From Romanomermis culicivorax (lineage: Eukaryota; Nematoda; Enoplea; Mermithida; Mermithidae), in NCBI GenBank assembly GCA_963922205.1, contig CAWUHX010000274.1:248001-312000 (forward strand): a stretch of 64,000 nucleotides of DNA. The letters run 5' to 3'. Both the position numbers and the translations under genes were made by a program. A model generated the notes under the pieces. That model saw nothing but the letters and a program-made list of their open reading frames with translations. It made no database searches and was not told the DNA's origin. Shown here piece by piece: positions 36,155-46,428 of this stretch; positions within the stretch are counted from its first letter, which is position 1, and every line of letters starts with the position of its first letter.

Positions 36155-36942
36155 GTCAAACATTGAATTTCCTTGATTTTTAGACGTTTTAGCGGCTGAA
36201 AATGCAAAAAATTTTCGGCGCTACGCGGTAATCAATGAATATAATATTTCCCATTCGTACATTTGACCCGAACGCAAACGATTTCTCTTCGATTAGTGTA
36301 TTAGTATCGTTGCAGCAAACTTTATAGGCTGTCAAGACTGATGAGTGAAAAGAAATTCTGCTATTCTCTCTTCATTCAGTCAGATTCGGATTTAAAACTG
36401 AAATTCTTTTTGTGTTTGATTGATTCAAATAGAAAAGTCTATATCGTTGATAATGGTACAATGTTTCGATCGAAAATTAACACGATTTTCTACTTTTCTT
36501 TCTCTAGTCTTTACATGGTTGTTATATATACATAACATAGATATTCGTTTGTAGTCGAAAATTGAATCAATTTTAACTTCCTGAACAATTCTTGAGCTAT
36601 TTAAATTGTCTCGGCATTCCATTTCTTCTGGGGATTTCGTGAACTATTTTGTTGCACAGTTTTTTCTTTTCTCACTGACATGGTTAGCTGAAAAATAGGT
36701 TGGGCACGATTTTTACAAAAAAATAATGCGTTAAACGTTAACTTTTTATCAAACTTTTGGCCTAAAACTTTTCCGCAGTTTTCAGTATGTCTCTAGCAAA
36801 AAAAATTTTTTGTGCCATCGGCACAAATTTTTTTGGCCTCTTGTGCCAATTGGCACAAATGTCCGTGCACAAAAAAAAAACGCTGCTCATATCGTCATTT
36901 TGAGGTGATGCAATAAATTCGAATTTTCAATTCGTTTTGCAT

Positions 36943-37300
36943 CAGTGTGTTTTGTGCCATACCAAGACACGGTTTTCGGCACAGAAAAATTTGTAATGGT
37001 GCAAAAAATTTTGGGCAGTTGTACCATTTGACACAAATTTTTTTACCGTTTTAAGGTTAATTTGCTTGATTTTTAGTGGGAAACCTAAAATTTTCTCGAC
37101 ATTTCGCTTCGCGCTGCCAATCAATATAATATTAACTACTCTTATTTGCCCGATCATCAGGAAATTTGTGTCAAATTGTATTTTTAAATTTAAGATAGAT
37201 AGACTTAGTAGTTTGCTGAAAATGGAGATTTTTCATGAATCCTACCAATTTTTTCTCTCTGGGAACTTTCTTTTCACGTTTTCAACGTGAAATTCTACGT
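36943..37300. mobile_element. GGCAC-subfamily element, left part
   Basis: Starts CAGTGTGTTTTGTGCC and repeats the B-end array (GTGCC, GGCAC, GGTGC, TGTACC, GACAC, decayed). It continues with GATTTTTAG and CTTCGCGCTGCCAATCAATA, as in 36165-36240. The right part was not found. Confidence 0.5.
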
Positions 37301-37389
37301 TTAGAAACAATGAAAATTCAAGACATAATTCTAGACTGAATTTGAAGCTTCTATTCAACAATGTTTGTTGCAAAGATTCACTTTCCTTC

Positions 37390-37600
37390 TAGCGTTTTAG
37401 ATTCAGGGTCGGGAAAAACCCATTTTCAAAATTTCGAATTTGGGAAATGAGACACGAAATTACCCGACTGTTTTGCTGTCCCCGGACCCGATATTCTTGA
37501 AATTCTCCATCCAGACCCGATATTTTCAAAATATTTGACTCGATCGATTATATCTCTACGGACCTGACTAGAATTTTCTCTAGTTTTCCCTGATTTCTGA
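37390..37600. repeat. GGACCCGATATT minisatellite-like repeat, fragment 1
   Basis: CCGGACCCGATATTCTTGAA and AGACCCGATATTTTCAAAAT are units of the same theme as 51240-51610. Confidence 0.5.
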
Positions 37601-37689
37601 AAGTCTGTGACTGAAAACATCAGAATATTTGTGTACACAACAAAAATTCAAGAAAAAAAACATTCATTACGACACATTAAACCTATGCC

Positions 37690-37951
37690 TGTAAGACCTA
37701 CGACCAGTTGGGGGGAGGGGGGGGGGGACAGAAAAAAGTCGAAACTTTTCCCAAAAAAGGCCAAAAAACATACACTTTTTTGCAAAATTTTTAAATTTTT
37801 CCAAACTGGGGGGGGGGGGGTAAATGATTTTGGGTACAGGGTTGGCCAAGTTGGGGGGGTCCCCCCCAACCCCCCGCCCAAGTACAGGTATGATTAAACT
37901 GTTCAAAAATATGGAAAACTATTGGAAAATAAAAATGTGGGGTTTGGGCAT
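37690..37951. repeat. G-run/C-run repeat flanking a GS copy
   Basis: Runs of 10-14 G or C alternate with AT-rich text (GGGGGGGTAAATGATTTTGGG, split by C-runs). It is probably part of a GS-related element. No coding capacity. Confidence 0.4.
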
Positions 37952-38359
37952 ACATGTAATTGGTGGGGGTAGTGCTATGGGAAATCCCTCCCCCCAGAAA
38001 TCGTCGACCATATGGCTAGCCATTGGTTGACCGCCCCCAGGATTTTTCAATCCAATGGCTAGCCATATGGTAGCTGTAGGGACCCCCATACTTTTGGTCG
38101 GAAAAATACTGAAAAGCATTAATTTCTGGTCAATTTTGAACAAAAAATGGTAAAAAATGTGAATTTTCTTGGCCCTTCGCACCATAAATACATTTTTTTC
38201 TTTTTAGAAAAATACTATTTTTTTCAACTATTTCGTAGAAAAATCGAATTTTTTTTCCTTGAGAGACCCCTCCCCCCAAAATTCTGGGAATTACTGACTC
38301 CTAGCCCAAAAAAAGTCGCCCGACCCCCCCTCAGACCTCAGGGCCCTATTACATGTAAT
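37952..38359 (+). mobile_element. GS repeat, copy 1
   Basis: Bounded by ACATGTAATTGG and CCCTATTACATGTAAT. It contains two facing CCATATGGCTAGCCATTGG palindromes at about 38009 and 38057, ACTTTTGGTCGGAAAAAT, a CTTCGCACC hairpin half and a CAGACCTCAGGGCCC end. About 410 bp. Homologous copies lie at 39597-40009 (inverted), 55677-56110 and 61313-61746. Confidence 0.7.
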
Positions 38360-39596
38360 GGGTTTAGGTCTCATGTAGAAATAATCATTGAGGTAAAACG
38401 GTGGTTGCACTGCACTGTCTGATTTGAGAAAAAAGTTTACTTGTGCTGAAAAATTCGTACACTCTATTAATAGATAAATATGCTAAATTATGTCAGAAAA
38501 AATATCAAAATCGAATTTTCTTGTGTTTCATTCAATTCGCGTTAGTTTTAGATTTTTAAAATTTTGTTCCATTAATTTTGTAAAGAAAAGATACGAAAAC
38601 CCACAGCAAAAAAATTCAAAAGCAGACATTTTATTTCACATTCGAATACTGTTGAATCTGGAGCGTAGTGCAGTAAATTTTTTTTTTATTCTTTTTTGTG
38701 AATGTATCACGCAGGAAAATAAATTTGTTCCATATTTATTTCCTTGACAAATGGGCCAATTTTTCTAAAACTCTTATAAATTTTAGCTGAAAAAAATCAT
38801 ATTGGAAACATTCAACTAAAACTTGCTGATGATGTTTTAATCGACTTCTGAACGCAAAAAGCTTATGTTCTCAAAATTCCAGAGTCTGAAGATCACAAAA
38901 AGATTTCGTAAAATAAGCGAGAAAATAGTCATTTTCATCAAATGCGTCGGAAAACAGTTTAGTGTCAAACATATAGCAGTCATTTGAACTCTGGTGCTGA
39001 ACACTACGTAATTTTCACGATTTTTCTTTTTAAAATGCACTTCCAGACAGGGGACCATAGAACCTCACCAAAACGGTCATAAGGCTTTTGGTTGTACAGC
39101 CCTAAATTTAATTGTTGCGGGCAAAAAACACTGTTCTGGGTGAAAAAAGGAAATTGAAAAGCTGAGACCAAGAGGGTAATATTTTAGTGAATTAAGAACG
39201 TGATATTTCCTAATTTTTTTGGCGGTTTAATCTGGTGAAGTAAACAAAACCTATTCTTCGTTCAAATCTTCATCAATAGTAAAGATATTCCAATAGTAAA
39301 AAAGCCAAAATTTCCCGAATTTCAAGCGTCCTTGGGCTTGACACCTGATTTGTTTGTTATTTTGCAGCCAAAGCAAGGAAAATATTCCTAATAATAGATT
39401 TACTGAGCTTTCCGCGCTTGCCGTCAGTTTTTATAACAGTTATTTTTTCAGGCTCGGTCTTTTGTTGGTGGAGTTTTCATCATCTAAAGTTGCTCATTCT
39501 ATGTTTGACTTAATGGTGGGAGCTCAGACCATAGAAACCACTTTCAAGTTGAAGGAAACGCCGTCTTCCTATAGTTTCGAGGGAGGAGGTCAGCCA
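38360..39596. other. Decayed mobile DNA
   Basis: No gene recognised. About 38506-38600 resembles 49250-49330 (TTTCATTCAATTCGCGTTAG) and 38850-38970 resembles 49850-49960 (TTCATCAAATnCGT), so this is a decayed relative of the GGCTCC-subfamily element. Confidence 0.45.
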
Positions 39597-40009
39597 TCAG
39601 AGCCCCGAGGTCTGGAGGGGGGCGTTGGACGACTTTTTTTGGGCTGGGGGTCAGTATTCCCAAAATTTTGAGGGGAGGGGTCTCTCAAGGAAAAAAATCG
39701 ATTTTTTTCGCGAAAAAAATCCGAAAAATAGTTTAAAAAATAGTCATTTTTTTCTAAAAAGACCGAAAAATGTATTCATGGTGCGAAGTGCCCAGAAAAT
39801 TCACTTTTTTGACCATTTTTTGTTCAAAAATTTACATTCTTCATCAAAAAATTAACATTTTCTCAGTATTTTTTTCGACCAAAAGTATGGGGGTCCCTAT
39901 GGCTAACCATAAGATTGGAAAATCCTGGAGGGGGCAGTCGCTCAATGGCTAGCCATATAGTCAACGATTTCTGGGGGGTTCCCATAGCACTCCCCCCCCA
40001 ATTACTTGT
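39597..40009 (-). mobile_element. GS repeat, copy 2 (inverted)
   Basis: Inverted homologue of 37952-38359 and 61313-61746. It has GCCCCGAGGTCTGGAGGGGG at one end, AATTACTTGTAT at the other, and the paired ATGGCTAACCATAAG and AATGGCTAGCCATATAG palindromes near 39898-39960. Confidence 0.7.
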
Positions 40010-40236
40010 ATGAGATCAGCATGTACTTAAAAATGTATTTTTCCATCCATAAAAAGGAAAGAATACACTCGTAATAAATAATTTCTGAGTTACTATATGG
40101 TATGCCCAGTTTCGGTGCAAAAATTTTTGCTTTATGATAGATTCCGTTTCTATAAAAATAACTTTTGAACAGGAAATTGATTGCATCTTTCAATAACTCA
40201 AGTTGAAGGAGTGTCATCAAAAACTGCCTATACGAT

Positions 40237-40381
40237 CAGTGTTTTTCACCTTGCAAAAAAATTTGCCAAAAAAATTTTTGCATGCCAAATACATTAAAAA
40301 CTAAACAAAATTTTTATGCTACGTAAAAAACTCAAATTATTTTGCACAGCAGAAAATAATTTTTGCACTGCAAAAAAACTG
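40237..40381. mobile_element. 145-bp hAT-like MITE, TGCA subfamily
   Basis: Starts CAGTGTTTTTCACCTTGC and ends GCACTGCAAAAAAACTG. Flanks TATACGAT (40229-40236) and TATATGAT (40382-40389) match 7 of 8. TGCA-type sites occur throughout (CTTGCAAAA, TTTTTGCATGCC, TTTTGCACAGC, TTTTTGCACTGCAAAAA), so both ends are almost the whole element. Confidence 0.7.
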
Positions 40382-40546
40382 TATATGATTTTTTTTGGAA
40401 GGAAATAAGTCTCCCATCAATCCTTTCAAGGACTGATATTGTTCTTGATTTTTAATTTTTAGTACCTAATCTTTGGATTATTAATGAAAATTGAGATGTT
40501 GACAAATTTTTTCTCTTAAATGGAGCTTTCTGAACCCATGGACCAG

Positions 40547-41460
40547 AGGTCCCCAAGGTCGAAAATTTAGGTAGGGGTAAAATCATAAATTTTAAGGGTA
40601 GTACTTGAAATATGCCGTGACTTTTTTTTTTTGCTCCCAACTTTTTGCCAAGGAGGGGGGAGTTGTAGTACTCTAACCACATACAACCTACATAAATGAA
40701 AAAATGCCCCTACTTTATGCTTTTTACAGTGAAAAACCATTTACTGGTTCAACTCTATTTTCTGGCTCCCAATCCTGCAACTTTAATGCACTAATCATAC
40801 GTACAGAATAGTCACACTTTGAAGACTGTTGTGCCAACTAATTCCTGCACATTTCAAGAATCGGGCACAACATACATTTTTGTCCTGATGCTGAATGTGA
40901 CTTTTGTATTATTGATCCCATTAGACTATGAACTACGAGTTTGAAACCAAGTACCACTTCTGATCCACGACAACAGACCTCACACGTCTCAACTCATAGC
41001 AGGAAAGTATGCCACAGCTTGGGTAACCATACGCGCACAGAAGACCCAACGCAGAAACGGAGAAAAGGAAAGGAGAGCATGAAGAGGCAGAATTTTAAGA
41101 ACATAATGTTTTTCTTCCCAAGGGGCATTTTTTGATTAATCACATATACATAAGTCATTATTTCATCTCCCAAATTATATTTATAGTGGTTTTCTTCCTA
41201 AAAATCGCTGTATGGCAAAGAAGTTGCATACTTTCCCATTATCATTTGCTCAGTAAATGTGTCAAAAAGAGCAGTGAGTAATTCCTCAGAATCACACATT
41301 CTGCAATTTTTCTCGAATTAGTATAACCTACTGGGGAGAGGATGAAGTCTACCAAAATTTTTTGGTTATAGTGAGCTGTTTTTATGGGGGTAGTAAATGA
41401 ATTTTCAAATCTAAGACGGGGGTAATACCCCCCATACCCCCCCCATGGGGTGCTCTGCCA
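40547..41460. repeat. Dispersed repeat C, fragments
   Basis: CCCAAGGTCGAAAATTTAGG with TAGGGGTAAAATC at 40547-40690 matches 58078-58200. GTAAATGAATTTTCAAATCT with CGGGGGTAATACCCCCCATA at about 41393-41440 matches the other end of the same repeat at 58430-58475. The middle has been replaced. Confidence 0.5.
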
Positions 41461-43159
41461 TGGACTCTTATGACTATAATACATATATACTATATGCATG
41501 CATATTTTATTTTATACATTTTTACATTTATGCAGTTTTATAGATTTATATCTGTTTTATGTATGTGGGATTATGCAAACATCATTTTGTGCAGTGCGAT
41601 ACAATGTTACAAAGCTCTTGCTGGTTGATGAATCCAGATTTTGGTTGGTCTTCTACATATTTCACCACCAAAATAGTGAGTTTTGAAAAATATTTTGAAT
41701 CCTCATTCTGAAAAACTATCAACTGATCACTTTGCAAAGATATTTGGAGACCTTCTGCCCAATTATCTGGGAGTTTGAATGACATGACTCTCCATATTGA
41801 ACAAAATATCTCAATGTATCAAGACCATTGAGTGTTTATGACAGCAAACTAATTTTAGTTATTTATTAATGTAAATTTGTTAATTTTAGTCATTTAGCTA
41901 TTGTCTATGAGATTAATTCTGAATTGTTATCTAAAAATTCATTCATTACATTTTATTTTCAGAATAAATGGCACTTGTCACAAATTTATACGAATTTACA
42001 TGTATGAATCAATGTTGAAGAAATTACGTCTGGGCTGTATTTCTATCTATCGTTAGCTCAAGCAGAAGTTTACATTAGCAAAAGTAAGCTTTTCTTAAAT
42101 AAAGTCTGTGCAGTGAAGCAAAAAATTGTTATTTTCCAGATATTAGTCTGCAGAATTCGGTTGAGCTTTGCAAGAAAATTGCTGGAAATTAGTTTTTTCT
42201 GCAAATAGCTGATACAATGGATATTTTATTTTGAACCCAAATGAGATGGCCGAATGTAAGAGGTATTATTTTTGTAAGTTCATTGAATATGCCCAAACTG
42301 AGTTGTTTTTAAGGAATATGATTGTTCATCGGGACTCGCGGAATTGCACACCAAGATTACACACATGCCTACGAGAAATTTTACAATGGAAAACTTGGAG
42401 GAAGTGAGTGATATGTTGACTTCCCTGAATTCTAAATATTTTCAATCTTGGTATGACTGAAATTGCAGTGAACTGACTAATAAAGTAAAAATACTCTTGG
42501 ATTTGTGAAACAAAACATGATTGCTGCAGATTTTGTGCTTATAGAAGAAATGATATAGGTACTTCAAATTTTGGTGCAGTAGCAGTGATGGACAATACAT
42601 GTCAATTCTTACTGGTTGAAAAATACAAATTTTGGATTGGCTGTCTAGTTTAGAATTTCAGTTGCCAGTTTTCAATTGAAAGTCATATGATTTCTGCTGC
42701 TTCGCCAGAATTTATGAAAAGCGCATTATCTAGTTCATTAAAAACATCAGCACATTTGCCATTTATCTACAGTTCACTTGCGATTTACTTCTTTATAAAC
42801 TCATTATTTCAGCAAAATTTCCAATTTGATAAAAGTATAATATATATGGCTGACAAAGAAACAAAAACGAACGCTAGCTCATTTAAGGTTGAAAGATAAA
42901 CGTTCGAGAACAAAAACCTTGCAGTTCAAGACTATTAATTTTGAGCAAAGTAAAATGTTATCATATTTGTACAATAATTTTAATTTCATCAAGTTGCAAT
43001 CTTCAGAATTTGGCTATCAACGTAATATCTCGCGATGTCCTGGGGTTCACTTAACGTGATACTGTATGTAACAATTTTAAATTTTCAACTATATTTTAAA
43101 TTATTTTAATCGTTTGTGTTATTGTGTTTAATGATTGTTTTTTATTTTATAGTTCAATA
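41461..43159. other. Interior of the 13-kb element, nothing assigned
   Basis: AT-rich with short open frames only (41582-41785 minus, 42687-42899 plus). None shows a domain I recognise. Confidence 0.4.
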
Positions 43160-43480
43160 AAGCAAAAGATCCTATGGAGAAAAATCTGCAAAATGAAAGA
43201 TCTTCTGAAGATCTGTAGGTTGTCCTGCATTAGATCTTTGTTGTATTGTATAGATCCGGGGAAAATCCTCTTAAGGTCCTTGTAACGTCTGCATGTACCA
43301 CAGTGGTCTGAATATGATCTGTGCAAGATCACATGTTTGTCGGTGCTATGTCTAACGGAAGGCTGGGATATGTCTGTGCAACAGACTGTGCAACGTCTGA
43401 CATTAAATGATACGACATCTGTCATTTGACCGTATAAGGATCTATTTCAGACCTTCTATAAGATTTTCCGTCATTTAGCA
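43160..43480. repeat. AGATC/GACGTC-type irregular repeat array
   Basis: AAGATC-containing units (GATCTTGCACAGATC on the minus strand, GATCTTCAGAAGATC) and TGCACAGTCTGTTGCACAGAC units resemble the array at 33361-33595 in inverted orientation. Confidence 0.4.
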
Positions 43481-43989
43481 AGGGGACTCCTTCCTGGGTA
43501 AAGTCGATCTTCTTCATTAAATGAAGTCTCGGGAAATTTAGGTGCACTTCATTTACAACACTTCTGAGGTCTCGTAGTTGCTTAAAATACAGTAATCATG
43601 AGAAATTAACTTTCTTAGAATTCAGAAAAACCGTGTTTAATTTCGAATCAAAAGAAAGTTGTTTGTGATCGGTTATTTATGAATGGTTGGAGACACTCGC
43701 AAACGTCTTGAAGATTCACCAACATGTTTGGTTTGTTTTTTTTCTTTTTTTTCAAAAAGCTTTTTATCCTGAAAGAGCAAAATAAAGCATGCACAAAGAT
43801 CAACTTTAAGACGACCCTAAAAAATAATTTACGCCGGAAACGATGTTATGCAATTAAATAAGCACGACCTGATTTTTAAATAATCATAACAAACGAAAAA
43901 TAAAACACATTTTCTATGCATTGAAAAATATATGGTAAAGGAAAATAAGGTTCTTAATTCAAAAATTAATCACAGGTTTATCAAGCTTA

Positions 43990-44700
43990 CTGATTATCAC
44001 AATCTTATGCTTCAAAAAGTAATTCTCAAAAGCTTTTTGGTCCATGATTTCAAAAAGTCGAAGCACAGTTTTTTTGCATATTTTTCCTAAACAACTCCCA
44101 AATATCTACCAAACTATCATTCTTTTCATACCGTTGTCTTGTCAACCATATACAATTTTGTGCCATACATAAGACAATATTGGCAAAAGTCAGTTGTTCC
44201 TTACTACAAGCATCTAGTTTCAAACCAAAGACAAAATTGAGTATATCTACATTGAAATTTTTATAAATTTTTTTCAAAAGTTGTACAACCTTTACCCAAA
44301 AATCTGTCAACCTTGGGCATAAGACTATTGCATGCAAAATATCTTCTCTCTACAAGACTCATTTTGTGATATACAAAATTTACAGTTCGGATCTTGATAG
44401 TTATTCATATGATTAATTTTGGATCTAGTTAGAAGTAACCGGTGTACAATTGCAAAGTGAAGATTTCTTGTACCACCATCCAAAAATTTGCACTTCGATA
44501 AGCTTAAAAGTTTATTTATATCCAATAAACTTTCATTTAAATTTATTACCCAATAGGACATTGGCTTTTCATTTGTCAAATTTCCTTTTCTAATACAAAA
44601 ATACAACAATTTAGTGGTTACTTTATTCAAACTGATCACTTGATTATTCAAGATAATTTCACTTTTATCTGTGTATCTGAGACCAGTTTTAAATTCTGCT
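43990..44700 (-). pseudogene. Non-LTR retrotransposon ORF2 C-terminal fragment
   Basis: Minus frames 44325-44651 and 44050-44337 together read RNLHFAIVHRLLLTRSKIN, then PNCKFC, a short gap with a frameshift near 44330, and HAIVLCPRLTDFWVKVVQLL. This is the CxxC...HxxxxC zinc-binding (zf-RVT) tail that follows reverse transcriptase in many LINEs, with the FW signature. The reverse transcriptase itself is absent, so this is a 5'-truncated copy. It ends about 270 bp before the right TIR of the 13-kb element. Confidence 0.7.
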
Positions 44701-44972
44701 AATCAAATTTTTTTGTACAATTCTGGGAACGTTTAGTGTGTTCAATCGCCTTTTAGATGCATTTCTAACTTTTTCATAGAAGTATTCAAAAATTTGCATG
44801 TCCGTCATTTTCAACCTTCTGTATCTGAGTAAAAGCATCAAGCTTATGGCTTCAATTTTCGCAGGGAATCAGCAAGATTTATGCCTCCCAAAGTTTGTAT
44901 AGATATTCGTAACTTCAACTTTCAGATCTGCACGTTTGAAAAATTGGCTCACAACTTCTAATGTTCATACAT

Positions 44973-45188
44973 TTACTGTATCACGGGAAAATTAGCCATT
45001 TTCCATTTAGCCATTTTGTATATTTTTGACTCAATGGCCTCGAGGCCATCTAGCCATTGTGTGGGTCTTGACTAAATGCACTCGAGTCCATTTAGTCATT
45101 TTGTGGGTTTTGGCTAGATGGACTCGAGTCCATTTAGCCATTTTGTGGGTTTTGGCTAGATGGACTCGAGTCCATCTAGCCACTGCCC
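44973..45188 (-). repeat. Right TIR of the 13-kb element
   Basis: Inverted counterpart of 32236-32447, with GGCCTCGAGGCCATCTAGCC and two ATGGACTCGAGTCCATnTAGCC units. It ends CTAGCCACTGCCC followed by the duplication AAAACTTT. Confidence 0.8.
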
Positions 45189-45856
45189 AAAACTTTTTGC
45201 CCGATTTGAGGAAAAACCCCAAAAAAATTTTCCTCATGAGGAAAAATCAATTTTTTTTAGTTTCCTCGCTTTAAAATCGCTCAAAATCATTTCTGATGTG
45301 ATTTTTGAACGTTTCTCATTAACTTGCATCTTATTCCGCCAATAAACCGGCATTTTTTGCAAAAAGACTCGAGGTATGACCTGTTTGTAAATGAATATTT
45401 AAGTGAGTTTACATGAGTAAGTATCTTGTTTCTTTGACGACATAAAACAACCTAATTTTGACATAACAAGTAAATCAAACAGTAAACTTTGATAAAAAGA
45501 CAACAATGAAAAAATAGAATTTTAAAACTGATTCTGAATAGCTGACTACCTGACATAAAGGACTATTAATTAAGAATAATTAATTAATTTTTTGATAATT
45601 GAAAGCTATAAGCATTAGCTGGAATGATATTTCCCAACCACGCATTGGAATAAGAAGAAAATGTAATTAAAATTCCGTGCGAAGCGCCGGAAAATTTCGA
45701 CAATTTTCGGTTTTATAACGCCTAAAATGCATCTCCAGACAAGAAACTATCAAAAATTTTTTCCTCAAAGTGGTGCCTAAGCACAAAAAAATTTTCCTCA
45801 ATTTCAAAAAAAGTTCCTCAAAAAACGTCGATTGAGGAAAAAACTGTGGTTCTTGG

Positions 45857-46428
45857 CGAAAAACGGACAGAATATTTAGTTTAAGTAATACAGTACAGAA
45901 AAATTGAAAGCGCTTCTATTTTTAGGCTGCAACACTTCATGATCATTTACAGGATAACAAAATTCTATTTTTTCGATCGACTTACCGTCTTATCTCTAGT
46001 AAGGCTGCGCTTCTCGAAACTTCCCGTTGCATGGACCATTTCAAAATGAATGGAGTAGAGCATACATGGACATAGGAGGGTTCGAGGAGTGTGGCAGATT
46101 TTTTCTGACACCCAGCATTGATCAAGAATATTATGAAGGAAAATGACGGAAAAAGCAGGGAAAGGCCACATAAGAATAAAAATTATGCTGTACGATTTTT
46201 ATGGAAAGCATACTTGATTACAACGGAGTAACATTAAAAATTGAAAGACGACTTGACCAGGCTTTTTGATCAGGAAAGAAAAAAAATTCCATCCCTCCAA
46301 ATATCCTGGCTCCCAGCAGAGTTTTCATGCTGTACATGTACATGTTCCAGGACAGGGTTTATAATGCTAATCACGAAAAAATTAACCGTTAAGAAGCAAT
46401 AGATAAAACGTGAAAACGATGCAATTAT
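45857..46428. other. 3' flank of the EEA1 gene
   Basis: Contains the 3' UTR of the minus-strand gene ending at 46429. No canonical AATAAA was seen close to the stop. A minus frame at 45965-46171 has no recognisable domain. Confidence 0.4.

Larger units (their letters stand above)
34007..36885. mobile_element. hAT-like element, GGCAC subfamily, copy 2, carrying nested TGGGG elements
   Basis: The left B end starts CAGTGTTTTTTTGTGCC and has five GTGCC/GGCAC sites, ending TTTGTGCCAATGGGCACAAA. The right A end (36790-36885) has TTTGTGCCGATGGCACAAA-like and TTGTGCCAATTGGCACAA palindromes plus GTGCAC before AACGCTG. Excluding the 34117-36162 insertion it is about 835 bp. No target duplication was recognisable. 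The right part is near-identical to 29038-29389. Confidence 0.65.
32236..45188. mobile_element. 12,953-bp TIR element with CTCGAG-palindrome ends
   Basis: The ends are inverted repeats of about 210 bp (32236-32447 and 44973-45188) made of three to four roughly 42-bp units centred on palindromes such as ATGGACTCGAGTCCAT, flanked by CTAGCCAAAACCCACAAAAT. It starts GGCAGTGGCTAGATGG and ends CTAGCCACTGCCC. Perfect 8-bp duplications AAAACTTT lie at 32228-32235 and 45189-45196. The interior carries a NADAR fragment, a LINE fragment, GGCAC and TGGGG elements, GS repeats and a 145-bp MITE. No intact transposase was found. The superfamily is open: the 8-bp duplication fits hAT or Merlin. Confidence 0.75.
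32211..45848. mobile_element. hAT-like element, TGAGG subfamily, split by a 13-kb insertion
   Basis: The left fragment 32211-32235 starts CAGTGTTTTTTTTGCTCAAA. The right fragment 45197-45848 ends TTGAGGAAAAAACTGTG. Flanks GTTCTTAG (32203-32210) and GTTCTTGG (45849-45856) agree in 7 of 8 bases. Without the insertion and its duplication the element is about 677 bp. Motif sites TGAGG/CCTCA include TTTTCCTCATGAGGAAAA (about 45228) and a B-end array at 45755-45848. The body has the GTGCGAAGCGCC hairpin and an ATGCATCT block shared with the TGTGG and TGGGG elements. Confidence 0.75.

Noticed and set aside
32236..45188. Polinton/Maverick or Helitron
   Set aside because: No polymerase B, integrase, packaging ATPase or Rep/helicase was recognised; TIRs with an 8-bp duplication do not fit either class.
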